Source of the DNA: Microbacterium esteraromaticum
Lineage (GTDB): Bacteria > Actinomycetota > Actinomycetes > Actinomycetales > Microbacteriaceae
Reading direction: 5' to 3'
Assembly (NCBI RefSeq): GCF_900163815.1
Contig: NZ_FUKO01000019.1
Location: 186,001 to 250,000 of the forward strand
Length of the DNA stretch: 64,000 nt
Within the stretch, counting starts at the first letter, position 1. Every line of letters starts with the position of its first letter. Below, piece by piece: positions 26,120 to 33,205 of the stretch. A program made the position numbers and the translations under genes. The notes under the pieces were generated by a model. It was not told the origin of the DNA. It worked only from the letters and a program-made list of their open reading frames with translations, and did no database searches.

Positions 26120-27888
26120 CCGGGTCCCCTTCCGGTGTCCGAGCGGCCAGGCTCATTCGCTGTCGGAGTTCTGTCCGCCTCTGGGTCGATCGGACCGCTC
26201 CACCACGGATCGTAGCTCTGCTCGGCTGTGATGACGTTCTCGCCGTTCCCGCCCACGATCAGGCCGAGGTTGTAGAGCGACTCGCTGTCGCGGTCGTAGT
26301 ACCGGACGTGATCGTCGAAGTTGCGGACGTGCGAGGCGCGTTCGGTCGACTCAGCCTCGAATCGATGCGCCCCGAAGTCCTCCGAAGAAGGGTCGACGCC
26401 CAAGCCGAGACCGAACAACTGGCCCTTGCGCAGCCACCCCTGCTCACCGAGGGCAGCGACGAGATCTCGGCTGTTGCGCCCGTCGTAGACGTGGTCGGCG
26501 CCGACACTGAAATCGGAGGCGTGACCTGCAGGTCCGGTGCCGGGGCTGCCGATGAGGGCCACGTCGTCGACTGCCAGGTCGTGGTTCGTCGCCGCATACG
26601 ACGTCGCCGTCGAGCCATAGCTGTGCCCGATCGCAGTCATGTGAGCGGGGTTATCGGCGCGGGAAGCCCGCAGACCGTCGACCGCCGTCGCCAGTCGCTC
26701 GCCACCATCGGCCGCGCGTGCCTCGGAAGGCACCTCGCCCCATTCGAGCAGATCGCCGGCCGGCGTGTCGTAGCCCAGCCAGAACATGGTCGCCACGCTC
26801 GAGCCGTCGCCGTTGTAGCGCGCGCTCTCGTACAGATGGGCCGCGTCTTTGACTCCGTTCGGCGCGCCGTCCATCTGCGTTTTGATTCCCGGTACCGACA
26901 CGGACACGTCGTCGGCGGTGTCGAGGTCGCCGACGGAGATCGCGACCCGGCCATCGCCTGCGAAGGCATCCGGATCGTACAGCCAGAGCTGCCCGCCCGG
27001 CTGATCTTCGGTGCCAGGCACGGTGTAGCCGTCGGCGTATTTCAGCGCCTTCTGCGTGGCTTCGGCGTTCTTGAGCCGCTGCGTCTCGTCTGCGGTCAAG
27101 GTGCCGTCGGCCTGCTTCTGATGCAGCTCGGCGAGGTCGGACTCGAGCAGCGTTCGGTTCGCGCGGTCGCGGGCGGATGCCGGGAGGCCGTCAGCGCTGC
27201 CGATCGTCTCTGGGCACGCGGCGATCACCGCGTTCTGCTCGGTCTCGGTGAGCCCGTTCCACCATTTCGACATGGCCGAGGGGCCCGCCGTGACAGGAGG
27301 CTTGCCGCTGATGGCGGCCAGCGCGAGAGCGCCGATGCCACCGGCCGCGGACTGAGCTTCGGCCACGGTGTCGGCGCCGGTGAACAGCCGCACGAGGTAG
27401 TCCTCGTTGTCGGTGGTGCGTTCCTGTAGGCCAGTGATGTCATCGACGATCCCTGTGCGCTGAGAAGCGAGGCGGCGCGCGCGCTCTTGCAAGACCGGTA
27501 CATCGGTCTCGGTGCTCTCGGCGACGTCGGCCATCAGAGCGGCACGGTCTCGATCGTAGGCCGTGACTTGCCCGACGATCGTGGTGTGCTCGCTCTGCAG
27601 CTCACGCAGCTGTTCGGCGAAGACGTCTACCCCGCGTGCGACGCGCTTGAGCGTTTCGCCCATCGGCTCGTGAGCCTTCGCGAACTTTTGCGCGTGGGCG
27701 GCGTAGGCGGCTGACGCCTCGCCCTGCCACAAGGGTGTGGGGGTGGAGAGCCGATCTGCTTCGTCGGCGAATTCGGCGATGCTCGCGGATCCTTGCAGCA
27801 GCGTGCTGGCCAAAGTCTCTGCGGAGGCGGGTTCGCCATCCGGACGTTCCGGGTAGCCGATGGACGCGGGGATCTGGATAGTGGTCAT
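26116..27888 (-). CDS. WXG-type N-terminus fused to DUF1023 alpha/beta hydrolase
   Basis: 590 residues. The first 130 residues are helical with a WxG turn at W54-G56 (PLWQGEASAAYAAH), the fold of type VII secretion substrates. A long coiled-coil-like region follows (about 60-290). The C-terminal domain (about 295-540) is an alpha/beta hydrolase of the DUF1023 type with the nucleophile elbow AIGHSYGSTATS near residue 418 and a late histidine region (DFGAHRFEAE). There is no signal peptide, which fits export by type VII secretion. It overlaps both neighbours by four bases. Substrate unknown; lipase, esterase or toxin activity are all possible. Confidence 0.8.
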   Translation of the reverse strand: MTTIQIPASIGYPERPDGEPASAETLASTLLQGSASIAEFADEADRLSTPTPLWQGEASAAYAAHAQKFAKAHEPMGETLKRVARGVDVFAEQLRELQSEHTTIVGQVTAYDRDRAALMADVAESTETDVPVLQERARRLASQRTGIVDDITGLQERTTDNEDYLVRLFTGADTVAEAQSAAGGIGALALAAISGKPPVTAGPSAMSKWWNGLTETEQNAVIAACPETIGSADGLPASARDRANRTLLESDLAELHQKQADGTLTADETQRLKNAEATQKALKYADGYTVPGTEDQPGGQLWLYDPDAFAGDGRVAISVGDLDTADDVSVSVPGIKTQMDGAPNGVKDAAHLYESARYNGDGSSVATMFWLGYDTPAGDLLEWGEVPSEARAADGGERLATAVDGLRASRADNPAHMTAIGHSYGSTATSYAATNHDLAVDDVALIGSPGTGPAGHASDFSVGADHVYDGRNSRDLVAALGEQGWLRKGQLFGLGLGVDPSSEDFGAHRFEAESTERASHVRNFDDHVRYYDRDSESLYNLGLIVGGNGENVITAEQSYDPWWSGPIDPEADRTPTANEPGRSDTGRGPG

Positions 27889-28187
27889 TGAGCATCCGAT
27901 CCGAGCGCGTTCATCCTGCGCGCGATCTCGGCATCGAAGCTCTGATACGAGGTGCCGGTAGATGTGAGCTCGTCAGCGTAGACATCGGCGGCGACGGATG
28001 CTTTACGAGCGGACTGCTCCCACATGTCGAGGAATATCTGCGCGGCGCCGACCGCACGAGACGGAAGTCCGCCGGTCGTCGCCTCGCCAAGGGTCTCCGT
28101 GGCGCCGCGCATCTGCGAAGCCTGTGTGCGCCAGCGCGCGATCAGGCGGTTGGTGCTGGCCGGGTCGTAGGTCACTCCGTGGCTCAT
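27885..28187 (-). CDS. WXG100-size helical protein
   Basis: 100 residues, predicted mostly helical, without signal peptide or membrane span. Size and amphipathic pattern (STNRLIARWRTQASQMRGAT, AAQIFLDMWEQSARKASVAA) resemble ESX/WXG100 partners, though the central WxG itself is not clear (W19 and W56 are present). It is coupled by four-base overlaps to the gene before and the hydrolase after. It may be the secretion partner or chaperone of the hydrolase. Confidence 0.65.
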   Translation of the reverse strand: MSHGVTYDPASTNRLIARWRTQASQMRGATETLGEATTGGLPSRAVGAAQIFLDMWEQSARKASVAADVYADELTSTGTSYQSFDAEIARRMNALGSDAQ

Positions 28188-28705
28188 GCCGCCTCGATCA
28201 ATTCGTAGGCGGTCTGGCTTCCCACCGGGAGCCCGGTGGAGTTCAGACGCAGGAACAGGTTCCTGTTCTTCGCTGCATAGCCGAACAGCAGCTGTTCGTC
28301 GCCGAGTGTGCTGGGCCGGTCGGCCATGACCCGAGGCATCCCGGTCGGCGGAAGGAACACCCTCCAGCCCTGGGAAGTCAACACGTCTGCGGCGGAGCGC
28401 AGATGCGCCAGTGCAATTGCTTCGTCAGCGTCGCCGAGGGTGAGGGTGACGCTGTGGCAGACGGAGTCGCTGGTCGGACCGGGGATCCAGCGGGCGACGC
28501 TCGACGGCATCCCATGCCCCACAAGGCGCGCCCAAGTGTCGTCGACCACCGAGAGATGCTCGTGCGCGAACGGTTCGGGCGCGTCGCGATCCTGACCGGA
28601 ATCCGCGGGCGTGGTCTGGTCCGGTGGCAGCAGCACGATGTCGAGATCGGGATGCCGGCGGTGCACGACGGACCAGAACGGATCCGCGTCGATCTGATCG
28701 GACAT
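28184..28705 (-). CDS. Uncharacterised first gene of the WXG/DUF1023 operon
   Basis: 173 residues from the ATG at 28705, which has an AGAGGAG site. Not recognised. It begins with an acidic segment (SDQIDADPFWSVVHRRHPDL) and a mid-part VARWIPGPTSDSVCHSVTLTL. The stretch AADVLTSQGWRVFLPP resembles the L-x-x-x-GW element in the lipoprotein at the other end of the operon, so the two may share a fold, one cytoplasmic and one at the surface. No membrane segment is seen. It is divergent from ychF. Confidence 0.6.
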   Translation of the reverse strand: MSDQIDADPFWSVVHRRHPDLDIVLLPPDQTTPADSGQDRDAPEPFAHEHLSVVDDTWARLVGHGMPSSVARWIPGPTSDSVCHSVTLTLGDADEAIALAHLRSAADVLTSQGWRVFLPPTGMPRVMADRPSTLGDEQLLFGYAAKNRNLFLRLNSTGLPVGSQTAYELIEAA

Positions 28706-28855
28706 GCGCGCTCCTCTGCTCGGTGTGTCCCATGTTAGGGCGGGGCATCGCGGATGCCGAGGGGACAACTGCCCATCCACAGCACGCCGAGCGTCGTCGG
28801 CGGCAGCAGGCATGCCGGAGAACGCTCGAGGAGAGCGCCGGTAGACTGGACTCCC

Positions 28856-29929
28856 GTGGCCCTAACTATCGGAATCGTCGGCCTGCCAAATGTCGGCAAG
28901 TCCACCCTTTTCAACGCTCTGACCAAGAACGACGTGCTCGCGGCGAACTATCCGTTCGCGACGATCGAGCCGAACATCGGCGTGGTCAGCCTCCCCGACT
29001 CGCGACTGGGCGTGCTCGCCGGTATCTTCGGCAGCGAGCGACTTCTGCCGGCAACCGTGTCGTTCGTCGACATCGCGGGAATCGTGCGCGGCGCGAGCGA
29101 GGGTGAGGGGCTGGGGAACCAGTTCCTTGCGAATATCCGTGAAGCGGATGCGATCGCGCAGGTCGTCCGTGGTTTCGTCGACGAGGATGTCGTGCACGTC
29201 GACGGCGTCATCGATCCGAAGAACGACATGGAGACGATCAACGCTGAGCTCATGCTCGCCGATCTTCAGACCATCGAGAAGGCGCTGCCGCGCTTCGAGA
29301 AGGAAGTGAAGCGCAAGACCATCGACGGCGCGGTTCTCGAAGCGGCGAATGCGGCGAAGGATGCTCTCGAGCGCGGCCAGCTGCTCTCGACGTCCGGCGT
29401 TGATCTGACGCCGATCCGCGAGCTCGGACTGCTGACGGCGAAGCCGTACATCTACGTCTTCAACGTGGACGAGTCGGTGCTGACGGATGCTGCGCGCAAG
29501 GCCGAACTCGAGGCGCTGGTTGCCCCGGCCAAGGCCGTCTTCCTCGACGCGAAGATCGAGTCGGAGCTGATCGACCTCGACCCAGAAGACGCTCAGGAGC
29601 TGCTTGAGGCAACAGGGCAGTCCGAGTCGGGTCTGGATCAGCTGGCACGGATCGGCTTCGCGACGCTGGGCCTGCAGACGTACCTCACCGCCGGGCCCAA
29701 AGAGTCGCGCGCCTGGACGATCCCGCAGGGCGCGAAGGCGCCGCAGGCGGCCGGAGTCATCCACACCGACTTCGAGAAGGGCTTCATCAAGGCCGAGGTC
29801 ATCTCGTTCGAAGACCTCGTCGCTACCGGGTCTGTCGCCGAGGCTCGCGCCAAGGGCAAGGCCCGGCTGGAGGGCAAGGACTACGTCATGCAGGACGGCG
29901 ACGTGGTGGAGTTCCGGTTTAACGTCTAG
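28856..29929 (+). CDS. ychF: Ribosome-associated ATPase YchF (OLA1-type)
   Basis: 357 residues from the GTG at 28856; TAGACT at 28842-28847 ends eight bases upstream, so the message is probably leaderless and a longer in-frame extension is not used. The G1 motif GLPNVGKST (9-17), the G3-like region VDIAGIVRGASEGEGLGNQF and the C-terminal TGS domain ending VVEFRFNV are present, with the normal YchF length (about 360). It binds ATP rather than GTP and associates with ribosomes. Its last eight codons lie in the 27-bp repeat that bounds the downstream cassettes, so the present 3' end may have come with the cassette. Confidence 0.95.
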   Translation: MALTIGIVGLPNVGKSTLFNALTKNDVLAANYPFATIEPNIGVVSLPDSRLGVLAGIFGSERLLPATVSFVDIAGIVRGASEGEGLGNQFLANIREADAIAQVVRGFVDEDVVHVDGVIDPKNDMETINAELMLADLQTIEKALPRFEKEVKRKTIDGAVLEAANAAKDALERGQLLSTSGVDLTPIRELGLLTAKPYIYVFNVDESVLTDAARKAELEALVAPAKAVFLDAKIESELIDLDPEDAQELLEATGQSESGLDQLARIGFATLGLQTYLTAGPKESRAWTIPQGAKAPQAAGVIHTDFEKGFIKAEVISFEDLVATGSVAEARAKGKARLEGKDYVMQDGDVVEFRFNV

Positions 29930-29931
29930 CG
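29905..29931 (+). repeat. 27-bp direct repeat, copy 1 (end of ychF)
   Basis: It covers the last codons and stop of ychF plus two bases. Identical copies start 1253 bp later at 31158, and a one-mismatch copy starts at 32411. It ends inside the palindrome TAACG-TCTAG-CGTTA (29920-29934). This looks like the attachment core of an integrated or tandemly amplified cassette. Confidence 0.85.
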
Positions 29932-29937
29932 TTAATG

Positions 29938-29956
29938 ACGGAATCCGTTATACACT
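29938..29956 (+). promoter_or_regulatory. higBA promoter and candidate operator, unit 1
   Basis: The palindrome ACGGAATCCGT (29938-29948) abuts a TACACT -10 box (29951-29956) that ends six bases before the higB GTG. A HigA dimer bound here would block the promoter. The same arrangement recurs 1253 bp downstream. Confidence 0.5.
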
Positions 29957-29962
29957 GGTCTC

Positions 29963-30244
29963 GTGATCAGATCGTTCGGCAGCAAGGATACCGAGCGCAT
30001 TTGGCATGAGCAGTACGTCAAGGGCGTCGACCGGTCGGTGCAGCGGGCGACCATGCGGAAGCTCGAGTTGATCCATGCGGCGAAGGATGTCGAGGACCTC
30101 CGGGTCCCGCCGGGCAACCGCCTGGAGCGTCTGGTCGGCGACCGACGCGGGCAGCACAGCATCCGCGTCAATGCGCAATGGCGTCTCTGCTTCGTCTGGA
30201 GAGAGGGAGGTGCGGACAATGTCGAACTTGTCGACTACCACTGA
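29963..30244 (+). CDS. higB: HigB/RelE-type toxin, unit 1
   Basis: 93 residues, GTG start, leaderless promoter. The sequence IRSFGSKDTERIWHEQYVKG, LELIHAAKDVEDLRVPPGN, RLERL and QWRLCFVWREGGADNVELVDYH is the standard HigB (host inhibition of growth B) pattern of the RelE/ParE fold, an mRNA interferase that cuts at the ribosome. The C-terminal catalytic-type residues (R in QWRLCF, Y-H end) are intact. It overlaps the antitoxin gene by 26 bases. Toxin-first order is typical of higBA. Confidence 0.9.
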   Translation: MIRSFGSKDTERIWHEQYVKGVDRSVQRATMRKLELIHAAKDVEDLRVPPGNRLERLVGDRRGQHSIRVNAQWRLCFVWREGGADNVELVDYH

Positions 30245-30539
30245 GCGCGACCTGATCGAGCCGATCCACCCGGGAGAGATCCTGATGGAGGATTTCATTA
30301 AGGGCTTCGGTATCACGCAGAACAAGCTTGCCGTGTCCATCGGTGTGCCGCCGCGCCGGATCAACGAGATCGTGCACGGCAAGCGGGGGATCACGGCGGA
30401 CACGGCGATCCGTCTGGCGCGCTACTTCGGAACGTCCGAGGAGCTCTGGATGAATCTGCAGTCGAACTACGAGCTACGACTCGAGCGTCGAGCGCTGCGC
30501 GACAAAGTCGCTGCGATCACGCCGCTGAAGGTCGCATGA
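30219..30539 (+). CDS. higA: HigA-type antitoxin, unit 1
   Basis: 106 residues from the ATG at 30219, which has a GAGGGAGG site inside higB. The XRE helix-turn-helix lies at about 25-75 (ITQNKLAVSIGVPPRRINEI, GKRGITADTAIRLARYFGTS), followed by the family phrase EELWMNLQSNYELRLERRAL. The HPGEILMEDF start is typical of the HigA/VapI group. It should neutralise HigB and repress the operon. Its stop overlaps the next ATG (ATGA), so the kinase gene belongs to the same operon. Confidence 0.92.
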   Translation: MSNLSTTTERDLIEPIHPGEILMEDFIKGFGITQNKLAVSIGVPPRRINEIVHGKRGITADTAIRLARYFGTSEELWMNLQSNYELRLERRALRDKVAAITPLKVA

Positions 30540-31081
30540 CCTCTGGGGTGACCGGCTCGGAGAGTTCTCGTCTGATCATCATCCGCGGGAACTCGGGCAG
30601 CGGGAAGTCGCATTTGGCGCAGGCGATCTGAGCTGCGCGACCGCGCGGCGTGGCGATCATCGGCCATGACGTGCTTCGGCGAGAGATCCTCCATGTTCGC
30701 GACCATCCGGGTGCGTTGAGCGTGCCGTACATCGATCTGTCGGCGCGGTTCGCGCTCGACAACGGTCTCGACGTCGTGATCGAAGGCATCCTGCATTCCG
30801 AGAGTTATGGCGAAATGCTCGCTCAGCTGCGAGAAGATCATGCTGGTCTGACTCGCTGCTACTGCTATGAACTCGACCTCGACGAGACGCTCGAACAGCA
30901 TCGAACGAAGGCATTGGCCGCGGAGGTGTCGGAGACCGATGTCGCGTCCTGGTACCGCAGTGCCGACCGGATCACCGCCCTGGATGAGTCAGTATTCGAT
31001 GCCACGGTGAGCGCTGCTGACGCTCTGCAGCAGGTCCTCGCGGACGCGGGGTGGAGCGAGACGCTCGACATCGGTTCATGA
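30536..31081 (+). pseudogene. P-loop kinase (zeta-toxin/uridine-kinase-like) with in-frame stop, unit 1
   Basis: The frame opened by the ATG at 30536 encodes a 181-codon kinase-like protein, but codon 32 is TGA (30629-30631), six codons after the Walker A motif RGNSGSGKSH. After the stop, the same frame continues with normal family sequence (VAIIGHDVLRREIL, DNGLDVVIEGILHSESYG, CYCYELDLDETLEQH). A CGA-to-TGA change would explain it. Re-initiation at the GTG at 30650 would give a 143-residue product lacking the ATP-binding loop. Either the gene is dead or it depends on readthrough. The same stop is present in unit 2. Confidence 0.85.
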
Positions 31082-31148
31082 CGAACACTTGTGATGACTT
31101 TCCCGACAAGGTGCGGTCGAGTCGAACTCCATCTGAGGTTGCTCTGTA

Positions 31149-31170
31149 CCGGAACTCGGTGGAGTTCCGG
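31149..31170 (+). terminator. Inverted repeat at the cassette junction
   Basis: A perfect 9-bp stem (CCGGAACTC at 31149-31157, GAGTTCCGG at 31162-31170, loop GGTG) is followed by TTTAACG. One arm is the end of unit 1 and the other is the start of the 27-bp repeat. It may act as a terminator for the kinase gene and as part of a recombination site. It recurs at 32402-32423 with one mismatch. Confidence 0.55.
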
Positions 31171-31184
31171 TTTAACGTCTAGCG
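31158..31184 (+). repeat. 27-bp direct repeat, copy 2 (between units)
   Basis: Identical to copy 1. It joins unit 1 to unit 2 and restores the TAACG-TCTAG-CGTTA palindrome (31173-31187). Confidence 0.85.
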
Positions 31185-31215
31185 TTAATGACGGAATCCG
31201 TTATACACTGGTCTC

Positions 31216-31497
31216 GTGATCAGATCGTTCGGCAGCAAGGATACCGAGCGCATTTGGCATGAGCAGTACGTCAAGGGCGTCGACCGGTCGGTGCAGCGGG
31301 CGACCATGCGGAAGCTCGAGTTGATCCATGCGGCGAAGGATGTCGAGGACCTCCGGGTCCCGCCGGGCAACCGCCTGGAGCGTCTGGTCGGCGACCGACG
31401 CGGGCAGCACAGCATCCGCGTCAATGCGCAATGGCGTCTCTGCTTCGTCTGGAGAGAGGGAGGTGCGGACAATGTCGAACTTGTCGACTACCACTGA
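31216..31497 (+). CDS. higB: HigB/RelE-type toxin, unit 2
   Basis: 93 residues, identical in sequence to the unit 1 toxin and driven by a copied TACACT promoter six bases before the GTG. It is intact, so the cell should carry a doubled dose of the toxin-antitoxin pair. Confidence 0.9.
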   Translation: MIRSFGSKDTERIWHEQYVKGVDRSVQRATMRKLELIHAAKDVEDLRVPPGNRLERLVGDRRGQHSIRVNAQWRLCFVWREGGADNVELVDYH

Positions 31498-31792
31498 GCG
31501 CGACCTGATCGAGCCGATCCACCCGGGAGAGATCCTGATGGAGGATTTCATTAAGGGCTTCGGTATCACGCAGAACAAGCTTGCCGTGTCCATCGGTGTG
31601 CCGCCGCGCCGGATCAACGAGATCGTGCACGGCAAGCGGGGGATCACGGCGGACACGGCGATCCGTCTGGCGCGCTACTTCGGAACGTCCGAGGAGCTCT
31701 GGATGAATCTGCAGTCGAACTACGAGCTACGACTCGAGCGTCGAGCGCTGCGCGACAAAGTCGCTGCGATCACGCCGCTGAAGGTCGCATGA
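31472..31792 (+). CDS. higA: HigA-type antitoxin, unit 2
   Basis: 106 residues, identical to the unit 1 antitoxin, with the same GAGGGAGG ribosome site inside higB and the same ATGA overlap with the downstream kinase pseudogene. Confidence 0.92.
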   Translation: MSNLSTTTERDLIEPIHPGEILMEDFIKGFGITQNKLAVSIGVPPRRINEIVHGKRGITADTAIRLARYFGTSEELWMNLQSNYELRLERRALRDKVAAITPLKVA

Positions 31793-32334
31793 CCTCTGGG
31801 GTGACCGGCTCGGAGAGTTCTCGTCTGATCATCATCCGCGGGAACTCGGGCAGCGGGAAGTCGCATTTGGCGCAGGCGATCTGAGCTGCGCGACCGCGCG
31901 GCGTGGCGATCATCGGCCATGACGTGCTTCGGCGAGAGATCCTCCATGTTCGCGACCATCCGGGTGCGTTGAGCGTGCCGTACATCGATCTGTCGGCGCG
32001 GTTCGCGCTCGACAACGGTCTCGACGTCGTGATCGAAGGCATCCTGCATTCCGAGAGTTATGGCGAAATGCTCGCTCAGCTGCGAGAAGATCATGCTGGT
32101 CTGACTCGCTGCTACTGCTATGAACTCGACCTCGACGAGACGCTCGAACAGCATCGAACGAAGGCATTGGCCGCGGAGGTGTCGGAGACCGATGTCGCGT
32201 CCTGGTACCGCAGTGCCGACCGGATCACCGCCCTGGATGAGTCAGTATTCGATGCCACGGTGAGCGCTGCTGACGCTCTGCAGCAGGTCCTCGCGGACGC
32301 GGGGTGGAGCGAGACGCTCGACATCGGTTCATGA
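31789..32334 (+). pseudogene. P-loop kinase with in-frame stop, unit 2
   Basis: Identical to the unit 1 pseudogene. The TGA is at 31882-31884, again just after the Walker A motif. Because both units share it, the mutation either predates the duplication or is part of the cassette's normal design, for example a programmed short product. Confidence 0.85.
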
Positions 32335-32410
32335 CGAACACTTGTGATGACTTTCCCGACAAGGTGCGGTCGAGTCGAACTCCATCTGAGGTTGCTCTGT
32401 ACCGGAACTC

Positions 32411-32437
32411 GGTGGAGTTCAGGTTTAACGTCTAGCG
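32411..32437 (+). repeat. 27-bp direct repeat, copy 3 (right border)
   Basis: It differs from copies 1 and 2 only by C to A at 32421 (GTTCAGG for GTTCCGG). In the ychF reading frame this changes CGG to AGG, both arginine, so this copy still encodes VEFRFNV and a stop. It may be the original ychF 3' end displaced by the insertion. The right half of the adjoining palindrome is lost. Confidence 0.8.
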
Positions 32438-32652
32438 ACGAGGCGCGGGCATTCGTCGCGGCGCGAGAGGATGCTGATCACATCGCCGTCGAAGTGCTGC
32501 CGCTCGCCAACTATCTACCCAGCGCGCAAGAACATCAGCATCGGCTCGATCGCTTCCCCGAGGACTCGTGCCATCTGCCGGCAGAGCTGCTGACCAAGTA
32601 CCAGGGATCAAACCCTCAAGGTCGAGGCGTCTCAGTGAGGGCCGCGGCATAG
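32437..32652 (+). pseudogene. 3' remnant resembling msrA (methionine sulfoxide reductase A)
   Basis: Directly after the third repeat an open frame of about 71 codons encodes AFVAAREDADHIAVEVLPLA, then YLPSAQEHQHRLDRF, CHLPAELLTKY and a short tail. The order (E-V-x-P-L, aromatic, A/S-x-E-H-Q, then a C-H/C-G) follows the C-terminus of MsrA, whose catalytic N-terminal domain is missing. There is no start codon or promoter for it other than the cassette. The cut coincides with the cassette border, so the insertion or an associated deletion probably removed the rest. The family assignment is from memory of the motif only. Confidence 0.45.
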
Positions 32653-33113
32653 TTGCGCATTGAACGCTGGTAGCGGGGCAGGGCTTCTGCCTGCGCTTCG
32701 ATGGCTACTCGCAGCGCTTCGTCCTTGCGGCCAGCGCTGTGGAGCGCCAAGGCCAAGACGATGCGCGGTGCAGTGCCGGTGGAGTCATGTGTTGGCGTAG
32801 AACGCAGGACGGCGATCGCCTCATCAAGGCGGCCTAGATTCCGCAGAGTGGATCCGTACTGGACGGCGAGTTGCGCGTGCCGGGCATCATCAAGGCCCAG
32901 TTCGAGAGCGCGCTCGTACTCGGCACCGGCTTGCGCTTCGAACCCCATAGAGTCGTACATTCCAGCGAGTTCGAAAGCTGCTCTGCCATCGTCAGCTGGG
33001 CAGTCCGCGGCCAAGTCGTGCATCGCAGCGACGCCCTCCTCGCGATCGAGCGAGTCCGCACGTGCCCAGAGCTCGCTGATCGACGCTTCCCACTGGTCAA
33101 TCGATTGGCTCAT
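32616..33113 (-). CDS. Tetratricopeptide-repeat protein
   Basis: 165 residues, soluble, all-helical, with about three TPR units: AAFELAGMYDSMGFEAQAGA-EYERALELG, LAVQYGSTLRNLGRLDEAIA-VLRS and LALALHSAGRKDEALRVAIE. This short TPR protein is common in Firmicutes and actinobacteria; function is presumably protein binding. It overlaps the tail of the msrA-like remnant by 37 bases on the opposite strand. Confidence 0.8.
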   Translation of the reverse strand: MSQSIDQWEASISELWARADSLDREEGVAAMHDLAADCPADDGRAAFELAGMYDSMGFEAQAGAEYERALELGLDDARHAQLAVQYGSTLRNLGRLDEAIAVLRSTPTHDSTGTAPRIVLALALHSAGRKDEALRVAIEAQAEALPRYQRSMRNYAAALTETPRP

Positions 33114-33205
33114 GGTCCCATCGTGTCATGCAGGGCGAGTCGCCTTGGCCAGATCTCCAGGTGCACGAGGGCCGACACCCGCCGGGAGAGCCTAGGGTGG
33201 AAATC

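Larger units (their letters stand above)
29905..31157 (+). mobile_element. Tandem 1253-bp toxin-antitoxin/kinase cassette, unit 1
   Basis: A unit running from one 27-bp repeat to the base before the next. It carries higB-like, higA-like and a broken P-loop kinase gene, all on the plus strand, and no recombinase. Every coding segment is identical to unit 2 at the protein level in all frames compared, implying near-perfect nucleotide identity and a recent duplication. The left end coincides exactly with the 3' end of ychF. Confidence 0.8.
31158..32410 (+). mobile_element. Tandem 1253-bp toxin-antitoxin/kinase cassette, unit 2
   Basis: Head-to-tail second copy with the same three genes, same promoter and same nonsense codon. 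Its right border is the third, imperfect copy of the 27-bp repeat. Perfect agreement with unit 1 points to a recent event, or needs a check that the assembly is right. Confidence 0.8.

Noticed and set aside
29905..32437. Integrase, transposase or tRNA gene linked to the tandem cassettes
   Set aside because: Searched by reading both strands around the cassettes; none is present, so mobility in cis is not claimed.
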